This document shows positions 16,679 through 28,626 of a stretch of DNA of 64,000 nucleotides, one piece after another. The notes under the pieces were generated by a model. It ran no database searches. It saw only the letters and a program-made list of their open reading frames with translations, and was not told where the DNA came from. Within the stretch, counting starts at the first letter, position 1, and each line of letters starts with the position of its first letter. The stretch is from Candidatus Omnitrophota bacterium (GTDB lineage: Bacteria > Omnitrophota > Gorgyraeia > Zapsychrales > Zapsychraceae), in the NCBI GenBank assembly GCA_020632495.1, contig JACKFL010000005.1, positions 558,001 through 622,000 of the forward strand, read 5' to 3'. The position numbers and the translations under genes were made by a program.

Positions 16679-16896
16679 ATGGACCTTGAACATCGGATCG
16701 AACAGTCTTTTGTGACGCACAAGGACGGCCAAATCTACAAGAAGATTATTGGTGATACCGAACGGCTGCTGATTGAGAAGGCCTTGCAAAAGACTCACGG
16801 TAATCAGATCCTCGCCGCCCGGGTCCTCGGTCTCAATCGCAATACCCTCAGAGCCAAGATTAAGAAACTTAATATAGCTATGGAGAAGTTTAAGTA

Positions 16897-16897
<1 letters not shown>
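16679..16897 (+). CDS. Fis/NtrC-type stand-alone DNA-binding protein
   Basis: A 72-residue protein that is little more than the DNA-binding domain found at the C-terminus of NtrC-family activators and in Fis (HTH_8). The helix-turn-helix is at about residues 44-65 (ILAARVLGLNRNTLRAKIKK), preceded by the dimerisation helix TERLLIEKALQKTHGN. There is no receiver or AAA+ domain, so it cannot activate sigma54 by itself. Its stop overlaps the gltB start by one base (TAATG), so the two proteins are made together. I infer a local regulator or a nucleoid-type factor for glutamate synthase. The family call is confident. Confidence 0.85.
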
Positions 16898-21468
<4,571 letters not shown>

Positions 21469-21477
21469 ATTGTAAGC

Positions 21478-21600
21478 AATTTCGAAATACGAATTCCGAG
21501 ACAAATCCAAATCACCGAATGTTTCAATGCCTCAAACGATTTGGCGTATTGGAAAATTAGAATGTCAATTTTGTCTCGGTATTCGATATTCGGATTTTAA
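21478..21600. repeat. MITE-like palindromic repeat, copy 1
   Basis: A 123-base imperfect palindrome rich in TTCGAAAT / ATTCGATATTCGG motifs, with a perfect core CGAGACAAA (21497-21505) and TTTGTCTCG (about 21570-21578). It fills the gap between gltB and gltD. A related element lies at 26899-27040. Such elements are scattered in some environmental bacterial genomes; no coding frame is present. Confidence 0.65.
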
Positions 21601-21632
21601 GTGCGATAATCGTCTTTTGATAAGGAAACAAG

Positions 21633-23075
21633 ATGGGTGATGTACACGGATTCATGAAATACGAGCGCAAGGACTTCGACAAGGAAGATCCCAAGGCGCG
21701 CATCAAGCATTGGAACGAATTTATCGAGACCATGCCCGAGGAAGAGATCAAAACCCAGGGCGCGCGGTGTATGGACTGCGGGGTGCCGTTCTGCCAGAGC
21801 GGTTGTCCCATCGGCAACATCATCCCGGACTGGAATGATCTGGTCTATCGCAACCACTGGAAAGAGGCCATCGAACGCCTGCACAAGACCAACAATTTTC
21901 CCGAATTCACCGGCCGCGTGTGCCCGGCCCCGTGCGAAAACGCCTGCGTGCTCGGCATCAATGAGCCGGCCGTCACCATTAAAAATATCGAAGTGTCTAT
22001 TATCGAACGCGCCTATCAGGAAGGCTGGATCAAACCGCAGCCGCCCAAGCACCGGATCCACAAGTCCGTGGCCGTGGTCGGTTCCGGTCCGGCAGGTTTG
22101 TCCTGCGCGGATCAGCTCAATAAAAAAGGCTACACCGTTACGGTCTACGAAAAGAACGAAGTCCTCGGCGGACTGCTGACGCTCGGGATTCCCGAATTCA
22201 AGATGGAGAAATCCGTGGTCGAACGCCGGTTGAAACTGATGGAGAAAGAAGGCGTCAAGTTCAAGACCGGGGTGAACGTGGGCGTCGATGTCACGGCCAA
22301 GAAGCTGGTTGACGATTACGACGCAGTGGTCCTCTGCGGCGGCGCGGAGCAGCCGCGTGATCTGCCCGTGGAAGGCCGTGATCTGAAGGGCATTCACTAT
22401 GCCATGGATTTTCTCACGCAGCAAAATCGCCGTTGCCTCGGACAGAAGGTCGACGCCAAAAAGGCGATCAGCGCCGAAGGCAAGAACGTGGTGGTCATCG
22501 GCGGGGGGGACACCGGTTCCGACTGCATCGGGACCTCCAACCGCCAGGGCGCTACGCAGGTCTTCAATCTGGAGTTGCTGCCGCAGCCGCCGGACGAGCG
22601 CGCGCCGGACAATCCGTGGCCGAATTGGGCGTTTATCTTGCGCAAATCCTCGTCACATGAAGAGGGCGTCCAGCGCGACTTTTCGGTGATGACCAAAAAA
22701 TTTACCGGGGACGAAAACGGCAACGTGAAAAAGCTGCATGCCGTCCGCCTCGAATGGGGCCCGAAGGACCCGGCCACGGGCCGTTCCGCGATGAAGGAAG
22801 TCGCCGGCTCCGATTTCGAGATCGACGCGGACCTCGTTTTGCTCGCCATGGGCTTCCTGGGGCCCGTTAAGAATGGACTTCTCGAGGAATTGGGTGTAGA
22901 ATTAACCGAACGCGGCAACGTGAAGGCAGACGAAAACAAGATGACCAGTATCCCCGGCGTCTTTACGGCCGGTGATATGACCCGCGGTCAATCCCTCGTA
23001 GTCTGGGCGATCCAGGAAGGACGCGCCGCTGCCGAGGGAGTTCATTCCTATTTAATGGCGGAAGTCAATCGGTAA
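21633..23075 (+). CDS. gltD: Glutamate synthase, small subunit
   Basis: A 480-residue GOGAT beta subunit. The N-terminal domain carries 4Fe-4S cysteine motifs (CMDCGVPFCQSGCPIGN and CPAPCENACVLG), followed by an FAD dinucleotide fold (VVGSGPAGLSCADQL) and an NADPH fold (VVVIGGGDTGSDCIG), ending in GDMTRGQSLVVWAIQEGR. It passes electrons from NAD(P)H to GltB. It is separated from gltB by the palindromic repeat, so the two may be cotranscribed with an inserted element between them. The length is typical. Confidence 0.97.
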   Translation: MGDVHGFMKYERKDFDKEDPKARIKHWNEFIETMPEEEIKTQGARCMDCGVPFCQSGCPIGNIIPDWNDLVYRNHWKEAIERLHKTNNFPEFTGRVCPAPCENACVLGINEPAVTIKNIEVSIIERAYQEGWIKPQPPKHRIHKSVAVVGSGPAGLSCADQLNKKGYTVTVYEKNEVLGGLLTLGIPEFKMEKSVVERRLKLMEKEGVKFKTGVNVGVDVTAKKLVDDYDAVVLCGGAEQPRDLPVEGRDLKGIHYAMDFLTQQNRRCLGQKVDAKKAISAEGKNVVVIGGGDTGSDCIGTSNRQGATQVFNLELLPQPPDERAPDNPWPNWAFILRKSSSHEEGVQRDFSVMTKKFTGDENGNVKKLHAVRLEWGPKDPATGRSAMKEVAGSDFEIDADLVLLAMGFLGPVKNGLLEELGVELTERGNVKADENKMTSIPGVFTAGDMTRGQSLVVWAIQEGRAAAEGVHSYLMAEVNR

Positions 23076-23085
23076 GGAGACCCAA

Positions 23086-23586
23086 ATGAGACAATTGCTA
23101 GTCCTGATGGTATGCGCCGTATTTTTGGCAGGGTGCGGAGGCGATCAACAAGCCAAACAATCACCGAGCAAACCGTCCGGAGGACAGGGCAAGAGTCAGG
23201 AGTTTCTCACCGCCGGCATTCAATACCTCAACCAGCAAGACGTCGCCCGGGCCATTCACAGCTTCGACATGGCCATCAAGACCGATCCCACCAACGTAGA
23301 AAATTATCTCGTGCTCGGACAGGTTTACATGCGTCTGAAGCAGTACGAACGCGCCATCGACACCTTTTCGGCGGCGACGCGCGTCGATCCCAACCACGCC
23401 GAGGCGTATTATCTTCTTTCCTTAAGCAAAATGATGGACGGCCGCTATGAAAAAGCGGAAGAAGCCGCCCAGCGCAGCGTGGAATTGTTCATGCTCAACC
23501 GGGAAGAAGACAAGTTCAAACGCTCCCTCGCCCTCTTGAAGACCATCGGCGAAGCCAAACAAAAGAACGCCGCTCAGGCGCAATAA
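23086..23586 (+). CDS. TPR-repeat lipoprotein
   Basis: A 166-residue lipoprotein. The signal peptide ends in a lipobox (FLAGC, Cys17), so the protein should be acylated and held on the outer or inner membrane. A Gln/Ser/Pro-rich linker is followed by about three tetratricopeptide repeats (residues ~43-145; e.g. AIHSFDMAIKTDPTNVENYL and AIDTFSAATRVDPNHAEAYY). It is probably a scaffold for protein contacts in the envelope. It follows gltD by 10 bases with its own GGAG site and may be read from the same transcript. The partner is unknown. Confidence 0.85.
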   Translation: MRQLLVLMVCAVFLAGCGGDQQAKQSPSKPSGGQGKSQEFLTAGIQYLNQQDVARAIHSFDMAIKTDPTNVENYLVLGQVYMRLKQYERAIDTFSAATRVDPNHAEAYYLLSLSKMMDGRYEKAEEAAQRSVELFMLNREEDKFKRSLALLKTIGEAKQKNAAQAQ

Positions 23587-23590
23587 AAAT

Positions 23591-23646
23591 ATAGGGACAG
23601 ACCCCGATCATCGCGCAGCGCAATGATAATCCGAGTCTGTACCTAT
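23591..23646. repeat. REP-like palindrome 1
   Basis: ATAGGGACAGAC (23591-23602) pairs with GTCTGTACCTAT (23635-23646) with one mismatch, with an inner ATCAT/ATGAT stem. The AGGGACAGAC outline resembles extragenic palindromes associated with REP-type transposases. A related sequence is at 24545-24598. Confidence 0.55.
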
Positions 23647-23699
23647 TTAATCGTCTGTAATTTCAATCAAGCATAACCCAAAAGACTTGAGAGGATGCT

Positions 23700-24104
23700 T
23701 TGAAGAAGAAGACGATAGGATTTTTTGTGCTGTCTGCAACGCTGATTGCCGCGCTGACTTTTCAATACGTCCAAACTCGACTGCGTGAGGCCGAAGAGTA
23801 CCTTTCCAGAGAATCTTCCCCTGTTACAGATATGTCATCCAAAATGTTATTGGATGCATATGCCATCTATAGTTCAAAGAAAAACCTAGAGAAGGGAACA
23901 TCCGGAGTCGCATACTTTCCGTGCCCGCAAGGGTTTGTGTGTGAAGATTTATTACCACCAAAATTCAACATGCCAGCGGGGAAGGTTGTGTTTGACGATT
24001 GTAACGGTTATGTTCAGAAATGTATCGAGGATGTAAAGGTGTTTCTACTTAAGTCAAACATTCCAGATGTTGATCGATACCTTGAAGACCGTAAACGCAA
24101 TTAG
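23700..24104 (+). CDS. Membrane-anchored protein of unknown function, paralogue 1
   Basis: A 134-residue protein not recognised as any known family. It has an N-terminal membrane anchor (residues ~7-23), then an extracytoplasmic domain with four conserved cysteines in YFPCPQGFVC and FDDCNGYVQKC and an invariant LPPK turn. The cysteines could form two disulfides. It starts with TTG, preceded by an AGAGGA site. It is a tandem duplicate of the following gene (about 35-40% by eye), sharing the order anchor, YxxYxxxK, EKGTxGV, Y[FY]PCP, [LF]PPK, FD[DN]C, C, V[DE]. Its base composition is lower in GC than its neighbours, suggesting separate origin. Confidence 0.7.
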   Translation: MKKKTIGFFVLSATLIAALTFQYVQTRLREAEEYLSRESSPVTDMSSKMLLDAYAIYSSKKNLEKGTSGVAYFPCPQGFVCEDLLPPKFNMPAGKVVFDDCNGYVQKCIEDVKVFLLKSNIPDVDRYLEDRKRN

Positions 24105-24146
24105 CGCGGTCATAGATAAATTGTGCGTGCGATAAGGATATAAATC

Positions 24147-24542
24147 GTGAAAAGAAAAACCATGGGAATCGTAATCCTGACCGTAGTCACTTTGGTCGGA
24201 GCGTCCTATTTATTGATTCAAATCAGGTTGCGTCAAAACAAGGAGGATAAGGCTAGTTTGCCGATGCCGGATAGGTCCGGGAAAATCGTTTCAGACATGT
24301 ACATAATTTACAATGTGGAAAAGAATGACGAGAAGGGAACAGAAGGGGTTCCTTACTACCCTTGCCCGGATGGCTATAACTGTAAAGAATTATTCCCGCC
24401 CAAAATGAAGTTTCCGGAAGATAAAATGGTGTTCGACAATTGTGATGGCAACGCCGATGCGTGTCTTGACATCATTAGGGGGTTTTTGGTGAAGATCGGA
24501 GTCGAAGACGTTGATAAATTTCTGGAAGAACGCAGGCTATAA
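24147..24542 (+). CDS. Membrane-anchored protein of unknown function, paralogue 2
   Basis: A 131-residue paralogue of the preceding gene, 42 bases downstream. The anchor helix is at residues ~7-24, and the same cysteine frame appears in YYPCPDGYNC and FDNCDGNADAC, with the FPPK turn and C-terminal VDKFLEER. No enzymatic motif is visible. The pair is probably exported; disulfide bonding is inferred from cysteine spacing. Like its partner it is AT-richer than the metabolic genes around it. Confidence 0.7.
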   Translation: MKRKTMGIVILTVVTLVGASYLLIQIRLRQNKEDKASLPMPDRSGKIVSDMYIIYNVEKNDEKGTEGVPYYPCPDGYNCKELFPPKMKFPEDKMVFDNCDGNADACLDIIRGFLVKIGVEDVDKFLEERRL

Positions 24543-24544
24543 AA

Positions 24545-24598
24545 TAGGGAAGACACCTTTGCGCCGATAAGATGGGGAAAAGGTGTCTGTCCTTTTTT
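24545..24598. terminator. Bidirectional terminator / REP-like palindrome 2
   Basis: AGACACCTTT (24551-24560) pairs with AAAGGTGTCT (24579-24588), extended by AGGGA with TCC-type pairing, and followed by CCTTTTTT. It lies between convergent genes and can end transcription in both directions. The AGGGA-AGACACC edge resembles the palindrome at 23591. Confidence 0.65.
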
Positions 24599-25115
24599 AT
24601 GTCCGCTTCACGGCCAGCAACCCGCCGATCAGGACCAGCTTTACCAACGGCCAGCCGGCTAACAAGAGCCCCAGCACCATAAAGACGATCCCGACGTACC
24701 ACAGGATCTTCGATTCCAGAAACACGCCCGGTTCCAACACGGCTTCTTCCGGGGCTTCGGGGTTGTAGTAGACGGTGACGTCTTTGCCTTCGGGATAGGC
24801 ACGGGTCACCTTGTAGGCGCCCTTGGAACTGGAGCTGGAGGTGGTCGCCCCGATGCGGCGCTGGTCGGATTCGAGGGCCTCTCCGTTGACCGCATAGCGG
24901 TAGATGATCTCGGCGCGGTACATCGTGTCGCCGTCACTGTCGCGGGAACGGACCACTTCGGAACGCTCGACCTTCCCCGGAACGCTCGGCCACTCGACGC
25001 TGGCCTTGGCGAGGTCGATTGATTTTTGACCGTATTTGAGCGCAAAGTACCCGCCGATGATAAGCACGGTCCCCACCACGACCGCGACCACCGGATTAGC
25101 TCGTCTGACTGCCAT
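24597..25115 (-). CDS. DUF3592 membrane protein
   Basis: A 172-residue protein with an N-terminal membrane helix (~8-27), an extracytoplasmic beta domain (~40-125) and a C-terminal helix pair (~135-168). The phrase WPSVPGKVERSEV, then the YRYAVNGEAL and YPEGKDVTVYYNPEAPEEAVLEPG core, is diagnostic of DUF3592. Function is unknown. A consensus ribosome-binding site (AAAAGGAGG) precedes the start. It is downstream of the AIM24 gene with a 17-base gap, so the two form a small operon. Confidence 0.85.
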   Translation of the reverse strand: MAVRRANPVVAVVVGTVLIIGGYFALKYGQKSIDLAKASVEWPSVPGKVERSEVVRSRDSDGDTMYRAEIIYRYAVNGEALESDQRRIGATTSSSSSKGAYKVTRAYPEGKDVTVYYNPEAPEEAVLEPGVFLESKILWYVGIVFMVLGLLLAGWPLVKLVLIGGLLAVKRT

Positions 25116-25132
25116 AACAGACCTCCTTTTGA

Positions 25133-25903
25133 TTAACTGTCGCCCTGCAGAAGACCCCCGAGGAGATCCCCGCCGATGCCCCCGATCCCGCGCTGCTCAC
25201 CGCGCTTCTGGAAGGTGGCCCCGGCCAGGATGCGGTCGGCCAGCCGCGAGAAGGGCAGGCTTTGCAGATAGACCAGTCCCGGACCGGTCAGCGTGGCAAA
25301 GAACAATCCTTCCCCGCCGAACAAGGCGTTTTTAAATCCGCCGACAAACTGGATGTCGTAGTGCACCGTGGGCTGGAAGGCGACCAGACAACCGGTGTCG
25401 ACGCGCAGCCGTTCGCCGGTCTCCAGCACCTTTTTGATGATCGCCCCGCCGGCGTGGATAAAGCCCATGCCGTCGCCGGTCAACCGCTGCAGGATAAACC
25501 CTTCCCCGCCGAACAGCCCGGCGCCGAATTTCTTGGTGAAGGCGATGTTGATCTCGATCCCGCGCGCCGCGCACAGAAACGCATCCTTCTGGCAAAGCAT
25601 CTCGCCGCCCAGTTCATGCAGGGGCAGCGGGATGACCTTGCCCGGATAGGGTGCGCCGAACGCGACGTGGCCCTTACCTTTTCCGTTAAACATAAAGGTG
25701 GTGATAAAGAAGCTTTCCCCGGTGAGTATCCGTTTGAAGCCTTTGAACAGCCCGCCGTCGGTGCCGGTCTGCATCTCAATGCCGTCTTCCATATACATCA
25801 TCGCTCCGGCCTCGGCCCGCACGCCTTCGCCGCCGTCGAGTTCGATCTCGACCATCTGCATATCATCCCCGAAGATTTGATAATCAATGACGTCTGCGCC
25901 CAT
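25133..25903 (-). CDS. AIM24 / TIGR00266 family protein
   Basis: A 256-residue protein of the AIM24 family (TIGR00266), a glycine-rich beta-barrel-like fold. Diagnostic phrases include VEIELDGGEGVRAEAGAMMYMEDGI, FITTFMF, GGEMLCQKDAFLCAARGIEI and LTGDGMGFIHAGG. Members occur in bacteria, archaea and mitochondria; the molecular role is not settled. It ends in a glycine-rich tail (GIGGIGGDLLGGLL). It leads a two-gene operon with the DUF3592 protein. Confidence 0.9.
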   Translation of the reverse strand: MGADVIDYQIFGDDMQMVEIELDGGEGVRAEAGAMMYMEDGIEMQTGTDGGLFKGFKRILTGESFFITTFMFNGKGKGHVAFGAPYPGKVIPLPLHELGGEMLCQKDAFLCAARGIEINIAFTKKFGAGLFGGEGFILQRLTGDGMGFIHAGGAIIKKVLETGERLRVDTGCLVAFQPTVHYDIQFVGGFKNALFGGEGLFFATLTGPGLVYLQSLPFSRLADRILAGATFQKRGEQRGIGGIGGDLLGGLLQGDS

Positions 25904-25980
25904 TGTGACTCTCCCTGTTGATATTCGTTGTGATTGCGTTCCCGTTTACCTTACTAGATATCCCCGGATGCGGCCATTAC

Positions 25981-26014
25981 AAAATCCGAAAGTTGGCGAA
26001 AAAACGGATTTTTT
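25981..26014. terminator. Bidirectional hairpin between divergent genes
   Basis: AAAATCCG (25981-25988) pairs perfectly with CGGATTTT (26005-26012), with T-rich flanks on both strands. It lies between the divergent AIM24 and Gln-rich genes, where a terminator is unexpected; it may insulate the Gln-rich gene promoter. Confidence 0.5.
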
Positions 26015-26047
26015 AGGGGCGGCCGCTTGATTTTCGGCGGGTTTTGC

Positions 26048-26053
26048 TATAAT
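26048..26053 (+). promoter_or_regulatory. -10 box of a probably leaderless promoter
   Basis: TATAAT is preceded by a TG one base upstream (an extended -10). A poor TTGATT lies 15 bases upstream of it. The ATG at 26060 begins six bases after the box, exactly where transcription should start, and no separate ribosome-binding site is possible. Confidence 0.55.
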
Positions 26054-26059
26054 GAGGTT

Positions 26060-26887
26060 ATGTCAAAATTCCCCGCCGGACTTTTCCTGACCGGACTCTT
26101 CCTCTGCGTATTTACAGCCGACGCCCTGGCCGGCGCCGGCCTCGACCAGCGCCTGCGTGCCGTACAGCAACAGCGTGCCTTTGAGGCCCAGCGTCAGCAG
26201 CAGGCCCTGATCCAGCAACGCCGGGCACAGCAACAGGCTGTGGTGCAGCGCGAGGTCGCCCAGCAACAGGCGCAGGTGATCGCCCAGCAACGCGCCCTGC
26301 AGATGCGCGCCGTGGCCGAACGGCAGGCCGCGGTCCAGGGGCAGATGCAGCAACGGGCCGTTCAACAGCAACAGGCTGCTTATCAGCAGGCCATGCTCAC
26401 GCAGCAGGCCCGCGGCGCGCAACAACGGCAACAGATGCAGCTTCAACAAAATCAGCAATTCCAACCGGTTCCGATCCAGCAATACGATCAGTCCGGGCAG
26501 TTTGTCCCCTCCGCTGAACCCGTGTTCGAACCGTATGTGGAAGAGGTCGTCGACATGAAGACCATCTGGAAGGACTTGGAGATCACGGCCGAGGCGTGGC
26601 CGCTGATCATTGATCTGGATGCCAAGGAAGTGATTGTGGCCAAGTTTATGGAGGATTTCCGGCAGCAGGGCATCGTCATGCGAAAAACACCGCGGCACTA
26701 CGTGGACCTGATCGACGCGATGTCATTCGATAATCCCGACATGCTCAACAATCCGCTCAGCCAGGTGCTGCAGACCGTGGCGATCATCGAGTATGATTAC
26801 GGCAATGGCGTGGACCCGGATGCCCTGGCGCGGCGCGTCCTTGGCGAGCAGGGATACCGGGCGAATAAGAAAAGGTTGAAGCGATGA
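26060..26887 (+). CDS. Gln-rich secreted coiled-coil protein, unknown function
   Basis: About 275 residues, not recognised as a known family. A signal peptide (MSKFPAGLFLTGLFLCVFTA, cleavage near ALAGA) is followed by a very glutamine/arginine/alanine-rich segment (residues ~35-155, QQQ and QRAQQQ runs) predicted as a long coiled coil. A compact C-terminal domain follows (about 165-275, with WKDLEITAEAWPLIIDLDAKE and VDLIDAMSFDNPDML). The frame extends upstream to an ATG at 26027, but I chose 26060 because it begins the signal peptide and sits at the predicted transcript start. It is probably periplasmic or surface-located. Confidence 0.7.
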   Translation: MSKFPAGLFLTGLFLCVFTADALAGAGLDQRLRAVQQQRAFEAQRQQQALIQQRRAQQQAVVQREVAQQQAQVIAQQRALQMRAVAERQAAVQGQMQQRAVQQQQAAYQQAMLTQQARGAQQRQQMQLQQNQQFQPVPIQQYDQSGQFVPSAEPVFEPYVEEVVDMKTIWKDLEITAEAWPLIIDLDAKEVIVAKFMEDFRQQGIVMRKTPRHYVDLIDAMSFDNPDMLNNPLSQVLQTVAIIEYDYGNGVDPDALARRVLGEQGYRANKKRLKR

Positions 26888-26898
26888 GGCATGAAATA

Positions 26899-27040
26899 AA
26901 TTTCGAAATCCGAATATCGAATTTCCGAAGGAATATCGAATCACCAAATTTCCAAATGACCGAAATCTGCCGTTTCGAGCATTCGGTGATTCGAGAATTC
27001 GATATTCCTTCGAATATTCGGTATTCGACATTCGATATTA
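26899..27040. repeat. MITE-like palindromic repeat, copy 2
   Basis: A ~140-base imperfect palindrome made of TTCGAAATCCGAATATCGAA-type motifs on the left and their complements on the right (e.g. GAAGGAATATCGAAT and ATTCGATATTCCTTC). It resembles the element at 21478-21600 in motifs and size. It lies directly in front of glpK and ends about 18 bases before its ribosome-binding site, so it may carry or disturb the glpK promoter. Confidence 0.65.
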
Positions 27041-27064
27041 ATACGCAGGAAGGATAACCGCATC

Positions 27065-28549
27065 ATGGCTAAACAGTATATCCTCTCCATCGACCAAGGC
27101 ACCACCGGCTCCCGCGCGTTTATTATCGACGACAAGGGCCGGGTTGTCTCATCCGCCTACCGCGAGTTTCCGCAGTATTTTCCCAAGCCCGGCTGGGTTG
27201 AGCATGATGCCGACGAGATATGGGCCTCGGTCAAAGGGGTGATTTCCCAAGCCATCCGTAAGGCGGGGATTGCCGGCAAGAGCATCGCGGCGATCGGCAT
27301 TACCAATCAGCGCGAGACCACCATCATGTGGGACCGCCGCACCTCCAAACCGGTTTGCAAAGCGATCGTCTGGCAGTGCCGCCGCACCGCCGAGATGTGC
27401 CGCCGCCTGAAGAAACACGGCCCGCAATTCCATCAGAAGACCGGATTGGTCCTGGACCCGTATTTTTCCGGCACCAAGATCGCGTGGATGCTGAACAACG
27501 TCAAGGGCCTGCGCCAGCGTGCGCGGTCCGGTAAAGTTTGCTTCGGCACCGTCGACAGCTGGCTGATTTGGAAACTGACCGGGGGGCAGGCGCATGTGAC
27601 CGACATGACCAATGCCTCGCGCACTCTGATCTTCAACATTAAGGATTTGAAATGGGACCCGGCGCTGATGCAGGTGCTCAATATTCCGGCGAAGGTCCTG
27701 CCCGAGGTCAAAAATTCCGGAGCGATGTTCGGCAAGACCGCCAAGGGCGTGCCCGGACTGCCGGCCGGGGTGCCGATCACCGCCGTGCTCGGGGATCAGC
27801 AGGCGGCCCTTTACGGCCAAGGCTGCTATGAGTCCGGCACGGCGAAGAATACTTACGGGACCGGCTGCTTTCTCGTCGTGAACACAGGTAATGTTATCAT
27901 CCGTTCACGCAACGGTCTGTTGACCACCCTGGCCAGCGACGTGCGCGGCCGGCCGGTCTATGCCTTGGAAGGCGCGGTCTTTATTGCCGGGGCGGTGGTG
28001 CAGTGGCTGCGCGATCAACTGGGCATCATCAAGACCGCCGCTGATTGCGAACCGCTGATCAAGGGTTTGAAAGATAACGGCGGCGTGTATTTTGTACCGG
28101 CCTTTGTGGGTCTGGGCGCGCCGTATTGGGACAGCGGAGCGAAGGGGGTCATTTGCGGGCTCACGCGCGGCGCGGACAAGCGGCATATCGTGCGCGCGGC
28201 CCTGGAGGCGATGGCTTACCAGACCAAGGATGTTTTTGATCTGATGAAACAGGAACTGGGACGAGCGCCGCGCAGTCTGCGGGTGGACGGCGGGGCCTGC
28301 GCGAATGATTTTCTCATGCAGTTTCAATCCGATATGCTGAACACGAAGATTATCCGGCCGTGCAATATCGATTCCACGGCGCTGGGCGCCGCTCACCTGG
28401 CCGGTGTTACCGTCGGTGTGTGGAAGGGAAAAAAAGATTTGGAGAAGCTGCACCGGACGGATAAAATATTCTCTCCCAAGATCACCAACCGGCAACGTCT
28501 TGATCTGTACGGCGGATGGTTGGAGGCCGTTGAACGCGCCAAGTCATGA
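27065..28549 (+). CDS. glpK: Glycerol kinase
   Basis: A 494-residue FGGY-family kinase. The N-terminal ATP/glycerol motif DQGTTGSRAFIID, the segment NQRETTIMWDRRT, GDQQAALYGQGCYESGTAKNTYGTG and the C-terminal DGGACANDFLMQFQSDML identify glycerol kinase rather than xylulo- or gluconokinase. It phosphorylates glycerol to glycerol-3-phosphate in the cytoplasm. GGAAGG ribosome-binding site at about 27048. It is followed 77 bases later by glpD, forming a catabolic or lipid-turnover pair. No glpF facilitator or glpR regulator is seen nearby. Confidence 0.96.
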   Translation: MAKQYILSIDQGTTGSRAFIIDDKGRVVSSAYREFPQYFPKPGWVEHDADEIWASVKGVISQAIRKAGIAGKSIAAIGITNQRETTIMWDRRTSKPVCKAIVWQCRRTAEMCRRLKKHGPQFHQKTGLVLDPYFSGTKIAWMLNNVKGLRQRARSGKVCFGTVDSWLIWKLTGGQAHVTDMTNASRTLIFNIKDLKWDPALMQVLNIPAKVLPEVKNSGAMFGKTAKGVPGLPAGVPITAVLGDQQAALYGQGCYESGTAKNTYGTGCFLVVNTGNVIIRSRNGLLTTLASDVRGRPVYALEGAVFIAGAVVQWLRDQLGIIKTAADCEPLIKGLKDNGGVYFVPAFVGLGAPYWDSGAKGVICGLTRGADKRHIVRAALEAMAYQTKDVFDLMKQELGRAPRSLRVDGGACANDFLMQFQSDMLNTKIIRPCNIDSTALGAAHLAGVTVGVWKGKKDLEKLHRTDKIFSPKITNRQRLDLYGGWLEAVERAKS

Positions 28550-28626
28550 GGCGCTGCCACGCATGCGAGTGATTGCGCGTGTATAAAATTCAAATTCTGT
28601 CCGTTGAGTTATACCTCCCGTAAAAT

